DNA from: Lachnoclostridium sp. An14
Lineage (GTDB): Bacteria; Bacillota; Clostridia; Lachnospirales; Lachnospiraceae
Assembly (NCBI RefSeq): GCF_002160755.1
Contig: NZ_NFLE01000001.1
Coordinates: 1-64,000, forward strand
DNA length: 64,000 nucleotides
Reading direction: 5' to 3'
The notes beneath the pieces were generated by a model. The model made no database searches and was not told the origin of the DNA. It saw only the letters and a program-made list of their open reading frames with translations. Made by a program: the position numbers and the translations under genes. Positions 7,412 through 15,978 of the stretch are shown here, piece after piece. Positions within the stretch are counted from its first letter, which is position 1; each line of letters begins with the position of its first letter.

Positions 7412-8626
7412 ATGAGACAGGTAGTAATATGCGGCCATCTGTTCGACGTCCGGGAAAAAGCGTTCCGGGCAGGGGCCAACGTGTACATAGACGGAAACCA
7501 GATTGAAAAAGTGGAGTACGGAAAAGAGCCGGAGGAAGGCGTGGAACGAGTGGATCTTTCCGGAAAATACGTGATGCCAGGCTGGATCGACTGCCACGTC
7601 CATCTGAGCATGAACGGAGAGCCGGACGGCGTCACTCCCATGGCTTACGCCACCGACGGGGCCCTGGCCATCAAGGCCTATGTCTATGCCATGAGGGACC
7701 TTATGGCCGGTTTCACAGGCATCCGGGACGAGGGCTCTGCCGGATTTGTGGACATTGCCCTGCGGGATATGATCGAGAGCGGTGTGGTAAAGGGGCCCAG
7801 GATCTTCTGCAGCGGAATGCCCTTAGGCACCACGGGAGGCCACGCAGACTCCCATTTTAACCCCTATATCGAGGGGCGCAGCTCCATGGGCATCATCGTG
7901 GACGGCCCGGATGCCGGCCGCGCCGCCGCACGGGAGAACTTCAAGCGGGGCGCCGACCAGATCAAGCTCATGGCCACCGGCGGCGTCATGTCCATGGGAG
8001 ACGACCCCGGGGCCCCGGAGTTCACCCTGGAGGAGATGCGGGAGATCTGTAAGGAGGCCAAGCGGAAAGGGAAGATCACCAGTGCCCACACCCACGGAAC
8101 CCTGGGAATCAAATGGGCGGTGGAAGCGGGAGTGGACACCATCGAGCACGGCACCATGCTGGACGAGGAAGGGGTGCAGATGATGCTGGAGCGGGGCACC
8201 TGGCTGGTTCCCACCTTAAGCGCCCCCTACAACATCATGAAACACGGCGTGGAAGCCGGTATCCCCAAGGAGAACGTGGACAAATGTGCCATGGTGGCGG
8301 AGCGCCACCGCAAATCTACGAAAATGGCCTACGAGGCCGGCGTAAAGATCGCCTTCGGCACCGACACCGCCACTCCCTTCAGCACCCACGGCTCCCAGGC
8401 CCTGGAGTTTGAGCTCCTGGTGGAGGACGGATTTACCCCGGAGGACGCCATTCTCTCCGCCACGAAAAACGCCGCTGAAATGCTGGGCTGGAGCCATAAG
8501 GTAGGCGCCGTGGAGGCTGGAAAGCTGGCAGACCTGGTGGCGGTGGACGAGGATCCCATCGCGGACATCCGGGCGCTCCAGCGTGTTTCCTTCGTGATGA
8601 AGGACGGAGAAATTTTCAAGCAGTAA
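7412..8626 (+). CDS. Amidohydrolase (prolidase-like metal-dependent hydrolase), paralogue 2
   Basis: 404 aa, the same length as its upstream neighbour and alignable along its whole length (GWIDCHVHLSMNGEPD, GADQIKLMATGGVMSMGDDPGAPE, SAHTHG, TIEHG, FGTDTATPFSTHG, final FVMKDGEIFKQ). All metal-binding His/Lys/Asp positions are kept. It is a tandem duplicate that has diverged, probably in substrate range. AGGAGAGAG ribosome-binding site. The proteins lack signal peptides, so they act in the cytoplasm, presumably on something carried by the neighbouring membrane protein. Confidence 0.88.
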   Translation: MRQVVICGHLFDVREKAFRAGANVYIDGNQIEKVEYGKEPEEGVERVDLSGKYVMPGWIDCHVHLSMNGEPDGVTPMAYATDGALAIKAYVYAMRDLMAGFTGIRDEGSAGFVDIALRDMIESGVVKGPRIFCSGMPLGTTGGHADSHFNPYIEGRSSMGIIVDGPDAGRAAARENFKRGADQIKLMATGGVMSMGDDPGAPEFTLEEMREICKEAKRKGKITSAHTHGTLGIKWAVEAGVDTIEHGTMLDEEGVQMMLERGTWLVPTLSAPYNIMKHGVEAGIPKENVDKCAMVAERHRKSTKMAYEAGVKIAFGTDTATPFSTHGSQALEFELLVEDGFTPEDAILSATKNAAEMLGWSHKVGAVEAGKLADLVAVDEDPIADIRALQRVSFVMKDGEIFKQ

Positions 8627-8635
8627 GCGAAACAG

Positions 8636-8720
8636 ACGGCAGACACCCGCCGGAGGCGCGTTCCGCGCAAAGGGAAATGGCTGCTGGCGCAGCCGGGTTC
8701 CGGCGCGGGTCTACGCTGCC
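8636..8720 (-). repeat. Dispersed palindromic element A, degenerate copy 3
   Basis: It starts within 10 bases of the amidohydrolase stop. It holds the GGAGGCGCG block, the GGCTGCTGGCGCAGCC stem and the TTCCGGCGCGGG core, in reverse orientation. The terminal GTGTGCG stem is degraded and the B palindrome is absent. Confidence 0.6.
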
Positions 8721-8853
8721 GCGCGTACTGACGGAATCGTTTGCCCCTTTGGCTGCCCGAAGGGTTCCCGTGCCTCCGGCGCGGAGCCCGGCGGATAAAG
8801 GGGCAGATATGATCCATAAATAAATCAGCCGCTGCCATGGGCAGTTTTCTTTG

Positions 8854-8884
8854 ACAGAATCCCGCTTTTTGGGATTCTGTTTTT
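8854..8884 (+). terminator. Intrinsic terminator
   Basis: ACAGAATCCC / GGGATTCTGT, a 10-bp perfect stem with a 7-base loop, followed by TTTTCTTTG. It ends the amidohydrolase unit. The remaining bases up to the IS hold no gene that I can see. Confidence 0.85.
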
Positions 8885-8979
8885 CTTTGTTCTGTCTTAG
8901 AGTATAATTATTATTGGTAAAAATAAAGGGAAGGAGCAAAAAACCCCTTCCCAATCATACAGATTTGTCTTATTGTTTA

Positions 8980-10489
8980 GTTGACGAGAAAAAACATAAG
9001 GAGTCTGCATGATGAATTTAATGATAACGGAAAATGGCGTAACTTTCAAGGATTTAGAGAAAAATATTTATGCGTGGGTCTGCCAGATTGGGCGTCAGTT
9101 CACCCAGGAATTCCTGGAGCGGTATGACCGGTTGCTGATGGAAGACCGTGATCGGAAAAAATACCGGAATAAAGGAGTTCGCCAGACGACTGTAAAGACG
9201 GTATACGGGGAAGTGACATACCGCAGAACGGTCTATGAGACCGTGGAGGAAGAAGGCACCAGACGTTTTGTATATCTATTGGATGAGACACTGGAGCTGG
9301 CAAATGTAGGGTTGATCTCATCCAACATGGCAGAACTGCTGGTAAAAGGCATCACAGAACTGTCCTACCGGGAGTGCGCGGCCAAAGTCAGTGAAATGAC
9401 CGGCCAGACCATCAGTGCGATGGGGGTATGGAATGTCATACAGGCATTGGGAGAACAGGTCTGTGAGGAAGAAAAAGAACTGACTGAGGAGTACAAAAAG
9501 GGCCATATAAAAGGAGAAAAAGAGAGTCCGGTTCTGTTCGAAGAAACAGATGGGGTATATATCCGTCTGCAAGGGAAAGACAGAAAGAGGATGGGACAGG
9601 ATAAAGCGGAACTGAAAGTAGGAATTGCGTATTCTGGCTGGAGAAAGACCGGCCTGGACCGCTATACCCTGGAAGACAAAGTGGCTGTGGCAGGGTTTTC
9701 GAAAGCAAAGGAGTTCCACGAATACCGGGAAGCGCAGATCGCACAGACCTTTGATTTGGATTTCGTCGAGCAGAGGATTTTAAACGCGGACGGAGCAGCG
9801 TGGATTAAAATGGTAAAGAATAAGAGCACCTGTTTCCAGCTGGATCCATTTCACCGGAATAAAGCAGTGCGGGAAAAAATCCATCATCCGGCGGCACAGC
9901 GTGCTATATTGGAACTATTAGAGGAAGAAAAGGAGATAGAGGAAACAGAAGAACTGATCCGGTATTATGAGAATAATCGGGAGGGCCTGCTGCCTTATCA
10001 ATCCCAGGGCTTAGAACTGCCGGAAAGCCCGGAAGGGGTAGAATACCGGAATATGGGGACAATGGAAAACCATACATGGAGTATCATTGCCAGACGGATG
10101 AAACACGGACACAGAAGTTTCAGTATACGCGGAGGGAACCATCTGGCAAAGATTCTGGCGAAAAAATGCAGTGGAAAGCTGTATGAGGTAACAGAGCGGT
10201 TGAAGAAACCGATATTGGAACAAGAAAAGACAGAATTAATCTGTGAAGAAATCCTTACTGCGGCGAAAGCGCCGAGAAAAGAAGGGAAAGGGTATGACTA
10301 TCCAGCAATCGGCCATGTCGTAGGATTGGAAGGAAAAATCCAAGGAGACAGGAAATGGCTGCTGCATCTGGCAGGATATTAAAGCTGGAATAAAGATAAA
10401 AATCCCACCAGGATTACAGGAAAAGACAAATCGAAAAAAAGTGCCAACGATTACTTGACAGAGACTTGTTCTGTTTTCTTCTCGCAAAC
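8980..10489 (+). mobile_element. ISLre2-family insertion sequence
   Basis: A transposase gene flanked by imperfect terminal inverted repeats of about 27 bp: left GTTGACGAGAA...AGTCT at 8980-9006, right AGACTTGTTCTG...CTCGCAAAC at 10462-10489, matching at roughly 22 positions. The exact ends and a target-site duplication could not be fixed by eye. The element is visibly more AT-rich and uses different codons from the neighbouring genes, in keeping with recent transfer. Confidence 0.75.
9009..10382 (+). CDS. ISLre2-family transposase
   Basis: 457 aa, full length for the family. It shows the N-terminal VKTVYGEVTYRRTVYE segment, the central LLVKGITELSYRECAAKVSEMTGQ region and an acidic-residue-rich catalytic half (FEETDGVYIRLQ, ILNADGAAWI, FQLDPFHRNKAV, then NMGTMENHTWSIIARRMKHG) characteristic of ISLre2/UPF0236 transposases. 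The frame is intact with no stops or frameshifts, so the element may be active. AAGGAG ribosome-binding site; ATG at 9009 or 9012. Confidence 0.92.
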   Translation: MMNLMITENGVTFKDLEKNIYAWVCQIGRQFTQEFLERYDRLLMEDRDRKKYRNKGVRQTTVKTVYGEVTYRRTVYETVEEEGTRRFVYLLDETLELANVGLISSNMAELLVKGITELSYRECAAKVSEMTGQTISAMGVWNVIQALGEQVCEEEKELTEEYKKGHIKGEKESPVLFEETDGVYIRLQGKDRKRMGQDKAELKVGIAYSGWRKTGLDRYTLEDKVAVAGFSKAKEFHEYREAQIAQTFDLDFVEQRILNADGAAWIKMVKNKSTCFQLDPFHRNKAVREKIHHPAAQRAILELLEEEKEIEETEELIRYYENNREGLLPYQSQGLELPESPEGVEYRNMGTMENHTWSIIARRMKHGHRSFSIRGGNHLAKILAKKCSGKLYEVTERLKKPILEQEKTELICEEILTAAKAPRKEGKGYDYPAIGHVVGLEGKIQGDRKWLLHLAGY

Positions 10490-10530
10490 CGCTTTTCAAA
10501 CGTCCGGGAATATGATATACTTTTCAAAGT

Positions 10531-10735
10531 AAACGGATATGACCGCTAACGCGGTCATCACGAAATCATGAAAGCCAGATGGCTCCACGCCTACGGCGTT
10601 CCCGCCATCTGCCGACGGTATTCGAAATCCGGGCTACCGCCCTACTTTCTCATACCGTCTTGCCCGTCTGATGCCGATATATCTGTGCGCGAGCGCGCCC
10701 ATCTATATCGTCGCCATCCGGGGCTTTCAGAGTAA
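10531..10735 (+). ncRNA. Structured multi-hairpin element C, copy 1 (upstream of pyrH)
   Basis: Hairpin 1 is ATGACCGC-TAAC-GCGGTCAT (10539-10558). A closing stem TGAAAGCC (10569) / GGGCTTTCA (10721-10729) then encloses three arms: GATGGC...GCCATC with inner ACGCC-TAC-GGCGT; GACGGTA...TACCGTC; and GATG..GATATA..GCGCGAGCGCGC..TATATC..CATC. The whole is about 200 bases and shared with 58311-58518. The nested stems and conserved loops suggest a structured RNA, but a MITE-like repeat is equally possible. It is not a family I recognise. The pyrH start lies about 40 bases downstream. Confidence 0.55.
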
Positions 10736-10774
10736 AATCCCGCGCAGGGAAAAAGACAACCGGAGAGGATGAAC

Positions 10775-11476
10775 ATGAAAACAAACCGAGTATTGTTAAA
10801 ACTCAGCGGCGAGGCGCTTGCCGGACCGAAGAAGACAGGCTTTGATGAGGAGACGGTCAGAGGCGTGGCCAGACAGGTAAAGGCCTCCGTGGACCAGGGG
10901 GTCCAGGTGGGAATTGTCATCGGCGGCGGCAATTTCTGGAGAGGCCGCACCAGCAACGCCATCGACCGCACGAAAGCGGACCAGATCGGAATGCTGGCCA
11001 CAGTGATGAACTGCATTTACGTGTCGGAGATCTTCCGGGCAGAGGGCATGAAGACGAAGATTTTCACCCCCTTCCTCTGCGGCTCCATGACGGAGCTGTT
11101 CTCCAAGGACAAGGCCAATATATGCTTTAAAAAGGGAATGGTGGTATTTTTCGCGGGAGGGACGGGACATCCCTACTTCTCCACCGATACGGGCATCGTG
11201 CTCAGGGCCATTGAGATGGACGCGGACTGCATTCTGTTAGCCAAATCCATTGACGGCGTGTACGACAGCGATCCCAAGTTAAATCCCGACGCCAAGCGCT
11301 ACGACACCATTTCCATCGAGGAAGTGATCGAGAAAAAGCTGGCGGTGGTGGATCTGACCGCTTCCATCATGTGCATGGAGCACAAAATGCCCATGGCTGT
11401 ATTCGATCTGAACGAGGAAAACAGCATCGCGGACGCCATGACAGGAAAAATAAACGGCACGGTAGTGACCGTATAA
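10775..11476 (+). CDS. pyrH: UMP kinase
   Basis: 233 aa. Phosphorylates UMP to UDP with ATP in pyrimidine nucleotide synthesis. Hallmarks of the bacterial amino-acid-kinase-type enzyme: LLKLSGEALAG at the start, VIGGGNFWRGR, DQIGMLATVMNC, and FFAGGTGHPYFSTDT before the uridine-binding region, then LAKSIDGVYDSDP. The start at 10775 is preferred to an in-frame ATG at 10769 because the GGAGAGG site abuts the earlier ATG but is 6 bases from the later one. First gene of the conserved pyrH-frr-uppS-cdsA-dxr-rseP-ispG-polC unit. Confidence 0.95.
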   Translation: MKTNRVLLKLSGEALAGPKKTGFDEETVRGVARQVKASVDQGVQVGIVIGGGNFWRGRTSNAIDRTKADQIGMLATVMNCIYVSEIFRAEGMKTKIFTPFLCGSMTELFSKDKANICFKKGMVVFFAGGTGHPYFSTDTGIVLRAIEMDADCILLAKSIDGVYDSDPKLNPDAKRYDTISIEEVIEKKLAVVDLTASIMCMEHKMPMAVFDLNEENSIADAMTGKINGTVVTV

Positions 11477-11488
11477 CTAGGAGGAATT

Positions 11489-12046
11489 ATGGATAAGGAA
11501 AAATTACAGGTTTACGAGCACAAGATGAACAAATCCCTGGAGACGCTGCAGAACGAGTACGCCTCCATCCGCGCCGGACGGGCCAACCCCCACGTTCTGG
11601 ACAAGCTGAAGGTAGACTACTACGGAACTCCCACCCCCATCCAGCAGGTGGGCAACATTTCCGTTCCGGAGGCCCGCATGATCGTGATTCAGCCCTGGGA
11701 AAAGAGCCTGTTAAAGGGAATTGAGAAAGCGATCCTCACCTCCGACTTAGGCATCAATCCCACCAACGACGGTTCCGTGATCCGCTTGGTATTCCCGGAG
11801 CTGACGGAGGAGCGCAGAAAAGAGCTGGCCAAGGACGTAAAGAAAAAAGGCGAGGCCACAAAAGTGGCGATCCGCAATGTCCGCCGGGATGCCAACGACG
11901 CGTTTAAGAAGATGGAAAAGGCAGACGAGATTTCCGAGGACGATTTAAAAGAGGCGGAGGAGAAGATCCAGAAGCTGACAGATAAGATGATCGCAGAGGT
12001 GGACAAGGCTGTGGAGGCCAAGACCAAGGAGATCATGACCGTATAA
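11489..12046 (+). CDS. frr: Ribosome recycling factor
   Basis: 185 aa, the usual length. With EF-G it splits post-termination ribosomes. Seen: the N-terminal helix ending [31 protein letters not shown], the central [19 protein letters not shown] block, and the C-terminal [11 protein letters not shown]...[17 protein letters not shown] stretch, all diagnostic. It lies 12 bases after pyrH with an excellent AGGAGG site, the normal partner order in bacteria. Confidence 0.97.
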   Translation: MDKEKLQVYEHKMNKSLETLQNEYASIRAGRANPHVLDKLKVDYYGTPTPIQQVGNISVPEARMIVIQPWEKSLLKGIEKAILTSDLGINPTNDGSVIRLVFPELTEERRKELAKDVKKKGEATKVAIRNVRRDANDAFKKMEKADEISEDDLKEAEEKIQKLTDKMIAEVDKAVEAKTKEIMTV

Positions 12047-12131
12047 TACATGGACAATCAGGGGGCGGGCGAATGAGACCGCCCCTGTTTCCCGTTTTGC
12101 CGCATATGCGGGAACGAGTAGCGGAGGAAGA

Positions 12132-12857
12132 ATGGAAAATATGGAACATATGGTGATTCCGGAGCACGTGGCCCTGATTCTGGACGGAAACGGCCGCTGG
12201 GCCAAAAAACGAGGGCTCCCCAGGACCATGGGGCATAAGGAGGGCTGCGTCACCGTGGAGAAAACGGTGGAGCTGGCGGCCCGCATGGGGATCAAGTATC
12301 TGACGGTGTACGGATTTTCCACGGAGAACTGGAAACGGTCCGTGGAGGAAGTGGGAGCGCTCATGCAGCTGTTCCGCTTTTACATGGTGCGCCTGTTAAA
12401 GATCGCCAAGGCCAACAACGTGAGAGTGAAAATGATCGGCGAAAGAAACCGGTTTGACAAGGATATTGTGGAGGGGATCAACCGCCTGGAGCGGGAGACG
12501 AAGGACAATACCGGCCTGACCTTCATCATCGCCGTCAACTACGGCGGACGGGACGAGATCGTGCGGGCCGTGCGGAAGATGGCGGCGGATCTGGAAACCG
12601 GAGCCTTGCAGAAGGAGGAGATCACGGAGCAGAGCCTGGCCTCCTACCTGGACACGGCGGGGATCCCGGATCCGGACCTGCTCATCCGCACCAGCGGGGA
12701 GCTGCGCCTGTCCAACTACCTGCTGTGGCAGCTGGCCTACACGGAGATCTACGTCACCGACTGCCTGTGGCCGGATTTTGACAAAGAGGAATTAGAAAAA
12801 GCCATTGCGGCGTACAATAAAAGAGACAGAAGATTCGGCGGTGTAAAGGCCACGTAG
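12132..12857 (+). CDS. uppS: Undecaprenyl diphosphate synthase (isoprenyl transferase)
   Basis: 241 aa cis-prenyltransferase that builds the C55 carrier lipid for peptidoglycan synthesis from FPP and IPP. Catalytic Asp18 lies in LILDGNGRWAKKRG. Further family motifs: TVYGFSTENWKRS, FIIAVNYGGRDEI and the C-terminal PDPDLLIRTSGELRLSNYLLWQLAYTE. The substrate is supplied by the MEP pathway, two steps of which (dxr, ispG) lie in the same operon. GCGGAGGAAG ribosome-binding site. Confidence 0.96.
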   Translation: MENMEHMVIPEHVALILDGNGRWAKKRGLPRTMGHKEGCVTVEKTVELAARMGIKYLTVYGFSTENWKRSVEEVGALMQLFRFYMVRLLKIAKANNVRVKMIGERNRFDKDIVEGINRLERETKDNTGLTFIIAVNYGGRDEIVRAVRKMAADLETGALQKEEITEQSLASYLDTAGIPDPDLLIRTSGELRLSNYLLWQLAYTEIYVTDCLWPDFDKEELEKAIAAYNKRDRRFGGVKAT

Positions 12858-12876
12858 GACCGAAGGGAGGAGTAGG

Positions 12877-13689
12877 ATGTTTACGACAAGGCTCATAAGC
12901 GGGATCGTCCTGGTGGCGGTCGCCCTGGCGGTGGTGATCACCGGCGGGCCGCTTTTGTTTGCGGTCACCTGTGCCATCTCCATGGTGGGGCTGTTTGAGT
13001 TTTACCGGGTGCTCTCCATCGAGAAAAAAGCGGTGGGCATCGCCGGATACGTCATGGCACTGGCTTATTTTGCCCTCCTCTGGTTCGGGGGAAAGCTGTA
13101 TCTGGAGCTGGTGGTGATCCTGGCGGTGCTGGTGTTCATGACCATCTACGTGGTCACCTTTCCCGACTACAAGACGGAGGAGGTGACGGGGGCGTTCTTC
13201 GGCGTGTTTTACGTGCCGGTGATGCTGTCCTACCTGTACCAGACCAGGATGATCCCCGACGGGAAATACCTGGTGTGGCTTATTTTCTTAAGCTCCTGGG
13301 GGTGCGATACCTGCGCCTACTGCGTGGGGATGCTGTTTGGAAAGCACCGCCTGGCCCCGGTACTAAGCCCGAAAAAGTCCATTGAGGGCGCTGTGGGCGG
13401 CGTGGTGGGAGCGGCCCTTCTGGGGCTGATCTACGGGGCGGTGTTCGGCGGCCATATGCTGGAGGTGGATAGCCCTCTGCTGGCCTGTGCCGCCGCCTGC
13501 GCCATCGCCGCGGTGATTTCCCAGATCGGCGATCTGGCCGCCTCCGCGGTCAAGCGCAACCACGACGTGAAGGACTACGGCCATCTGATCCCCGGCCACG
13601 GGGGCGTGCTGGACCGGTTTGACAGTATGCTGTTTACGGCTCCGGCCATTTACTTTGCGGTAAACTTTCTGGCAGTGAGTATTTTATAG
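12877..13689 (+). CDS. cdsA: Phosphatidate cytidylyltransferase (CDP-diglyceride synthase)
   Basis: 270 aa integral membrane enzyme making CDP-diacylglycerol for phospholipid synthesis. Eight or so hydrophobic helices. The CDS signature is near the C-terminus: SQIGDLAASAVKRNHDVKDYGHLIPGHGGVLDRFDS, with the metal-binding Asp pair. It lies 19 bases after uppS, with a GGGAGGAG ribosome-binding site. Confidence 0.95.
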   Translation: MFTTRLISGIVLVAVALAVVITGGPLLFAVTCAISMVGLFEFYRVLSIEKKAVGIAGYVMALAYFALLWFGGKLYLELVVILAVLVFMTIYVVTFPDYKTEEVTGAFFGVFYVPVMLSYLYQTRMIPDGKYLVWLIFLSSWGCDTCAYCVGMLFGKHRLAPVLSPKKSIEGAVGGVVGAALLGLIYGAVFGGHMLEVDSPLLACAAACAIAAVISQIGDLAASAVKRNHDVKDYGHLIPGHGGVLDRFDSMLFTAPAIYFAVNFLAVSIL

Positions 13690-13730
13690 GCGGCAGGCAT
13701 TCTGCCGGATGCAGAATAGGAGAGTAACAT

Positions 13731-14873
13731 ATGAAACGAATTTCGATCCTCGGTTCCACCGGCTCCATCGGCACCCAGACCCTGGAGGTGGTGGAGCAGA
13801 ACAAAGATCTGGAGGTGACGGCCCTGGCGGCCGGCAGCAATATTGCCCTTTTAGAGGCCCAGATCCGGAAATTCCGCCCCTCTCTGGCGGCGGTGTGGTC
13901 GGAGGAAAAGGCGAAGGAGCTTAAGGCGCGGGTGGCGGACGTTCCCGTAAAGATCGTTTCCGGCATGGACGGCCTTCTGCAGGTGGCCACGGAGCCGTTG
14001 TCCCACATTCTGGTGACAGCGGTGGTGGGCATGATCGGCATCCGTCCCACCATTGCCGCCATTGAGGCGGGAAAGGACATCGCCCTGGCCAACAAGGAGA
14101 CTCTGGTGACGGCAGGGCATCTCATCATTCCGCTGGTAGAGGAAATGGGGGTGCGGCTGCTGCCGGTGGACAGTGAGCACAGCGCCATTTTCCAGTGCCT
14201 GAACGGGGAAAAGAACAATAAAATCAGCAAGATCCTGCTCACCGCCTCCGGCGGGCCGTTCCGCGGCCGCACCAGGGAGCAGATGAAGGACATCCAGGTG
14301 GAGGACGCCTTAAAGCATCCCAACTGGGCCATGGGGCAGAAAATCACCATCGACTCCTCTACCATGGTGAACAAGGGCCTGGAGGTGATGGAGGCCAGAT
14401 GGCTGTTCGGCGTGGGGATGGATCAGGTGCAGGTGGTAGTGCAGCCCCAGAGCGTGATTCACTCCATGGTGGAGTTTGAGGACGGGGCGGTGATGGCTCA
14501 GCTTGGCACCCCGGACATGAAACTTCCGATCCAGTACGCCCTTTGCTATCCGGAGCGCCGCCCTCTGCCGGGAGACCGTCTGGATTTCTGGAAACTGAAG
14601 GACATCCGCTTTGAGGAGCCGGATTTTGAGAATTTCCGGGGTCTGGCTCTGGCCTACCAGGCGGGAAGGACGGGCGGTTCCCTGCCCACCGTGTTCAACG
14701 CGGCCAACGAGCGGGCAGTGAGTATGTTTTTAAATCGGAAAATCGGGTATCTTACCATAGTGGACATCATTGAGGGCGCCATGGAGCGCCATAAGGTGAT
14801 CCCGCACCCGTCTGTAGAGCAGATCCTGGAGGCGGAGCGGGAGACCTACGACTATATAGAAAGCAGGTGGTAA
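13731..14873 (+). CDS. dxr: 1-deoxy-D-xylulose 5-phosphate reductoisomerase
   Basis: 380 aa. Converts DXP to MEP with NADPH, the committed step of the non-mevalonate isoprenoid route. N-terminal NADPH-binding GSTGSIGTQTLEV, then ALANKETLVTAGHLI, PVDSEHSAIFQCL and TASGGPFRGR with the metal/substrate-binding residues, and HPNWAMGQKITIDSSTMVNKGLE. Full length and intact. It is followed by rseP with a single base between them. Confidence 0.97.
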   Translation: MKRISILGSTGSIGTQTLEVVEQNKDLEVTALAAGSNIALLEAQIRKFRPSLAAVWSEEKAKELKARVADVPVKIVSGMDGLLQVATEPLSHILVTAVVGMIGIRPTIAAIEAGKDIALANKETLVTAGHLIIPLVEEMGVRLLPVDSEHSAIFQCLNGEKNNKISKILLTASGGPFRGRTREQMKDIQVEDALKHPNWAMGQKITIDSSTMVNKGLEVMEARWLFGVGMDQVQVVVQPQSVIHSMVEFEDGAVMAQLGTPDMKLPIQYALCYPERRPLPGDRLDFWKLKDIRFEEPDFENFRGLALAYQAGRTGGSLPTVFNAANERAVSMFLNRKIGYLTIVDIIEGAMERHKVIPHPSVEQILEAERETYDYIESRW

Positions 14874-14874
14874 T

Positions 14875-15933
14875 TTGCTGAATATCATAGCGGCGATCCT
14901 GGTGTTCGGACTGATCGTGCTGGTGCATGAGTTCGGACACTTCCTGCTGGCGAAGGCAAACGGCATCGGTGTGGTGGAGTTTTCCATCGGCATGGGGCCC
15001 AGGCTGATGAGCCGGCAGAAAGGGGAGACGCGGTACTCCTTAAAACTCCTTCCCTTCGGAGGTTCCTGCATGATGCTGGGAGAGGACGAGAAGGAGACAG
15101 ACCCGAAAGCCTTTAACAACAAGCCGGTCTGGGCGAGAATCTCCGTGGTATTTGCCGGCCCGGCCTTTAACTTTATTCTGGCCTTCCTGTTCGCGGTGAT
15201 CATCGTCATGAACATGGGCTATCAGAAATTTTGGATCGACGGCGTGACAGAGGGGTCTCCGGCGGCGGAGGCCGGCCTGCAGCCGGGAGACGTGATCACG
15301 AAGGTGAACAGCCGCAAAATCGACGCCTACGAGGACGTCCAGGTCTATATGCTTGCAAACCCCGGCGAGACCCTGCGGGTCCGCTATGAGCGCCCGTCGG
15401 AGGACGGAACCTCCTGGGAGACGAGAGAGACGATGGTCACCCCGGAGTATTCGGAAACAGAGGGGCGCTATCTGATGGGCGTCACCTTCACCGGCCAGTA
15501 CGTAAAGCCGGAGAGCCTGGGAGAGGTAGTTTACTACAGCGCTTATCAGGTGAAATACTGCATCACCTCCACCTTTGACAGCCTGAAAATGCTGTTTACC
15601 AGGCAGGTAGAGGTGGACGAGGCGGTGGCCGGTCCGGTGCGGATCGTGGCCATGATCGGGGAGAACGTGGAGGAGAGCCGGGAGATCGGCGTTTCCGTCA
15701 TGCTCCTCACCCTGTGCTACTGGTGCCTGATTTTAAGCGCCAGCCTGGGGATTATGAATCTCCTTCCCCTGCCGGCTTTGGACGGCGGACGGCTGGTATT
15801 TCTCCTTTTGGAGGCCGTGCGGGGAAAGGGCATCGACCAGGAAAAGGAGGGCATGGTCCATATGGCCGGCCTGCTCCTTCTCATGGTGCTGATGATATTT
15901 GTACTGTTTAACGATATACGGAGCTTTTTCTGA
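14875..15933 (+). CDS. rseP: Site-2 intramembrane zinc metalloprotease RseP
   Basis: 352 aa. Zinc motif HEFGH at residues 18-22 in the first membrane helix, a PDZ domain at about residues 118-200 (GSPAAEAGLQPGDVITKVN), and the second metal ligand in LPALDGGRL near residue 303. In Firmicutes this protease trims anti-sigma factors and signal-peptide remnants. The start is TTG at 14875, chosen for its AGGTGG site and the immediate LLNIIAAILVFG helix. Substrate candidates are not visible, though an anti-sigma-like membrane protein is encoded at 57429. Confidence 0.94.
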   Translation: MLNIIAAILVFGLIVLVHEFGHFLLAKANGIGVVEFSIGMGPRLMSRQKGETRYSLKLLPFGGSCMMLGEDEKETDPKAFNNKPVWARISVVFAGPAFNFILAFLFAVIIVMNMGYQKFWIDGVTEGSPAAEAGLQPGDVITKVNSRKIDAYEDVQVYMLANPGETLRVRYERPSEDGTSWETRETMVTPEYSETEGRYLMGVTFTGQYVKPESLGEVVYYSAYQVKYCITSTFDSLKMLFTRQVEVDEAVAGPVRIVAMIGENVEESREIGVSVMLLTLCYWCLILSASLGIMNLLPLPALDGGRLVFLLLEAVRGKGIDQEKEGMVHMAGLLLLMVLMIFVLFNDIRSFF

Positions 15934-15978
15934 CGGAGCGGGGGATCCCGCCCGCAGATGGAGGGAGAAAGGGAACAT

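Noticed and set aside
8940-10500. Target-site duplication of the ISLre2 element
   Set aside because: Inverted repeats are visible, but no matching 8-9 bp could be found at both flanks, so exact insertion boundaries are left open.
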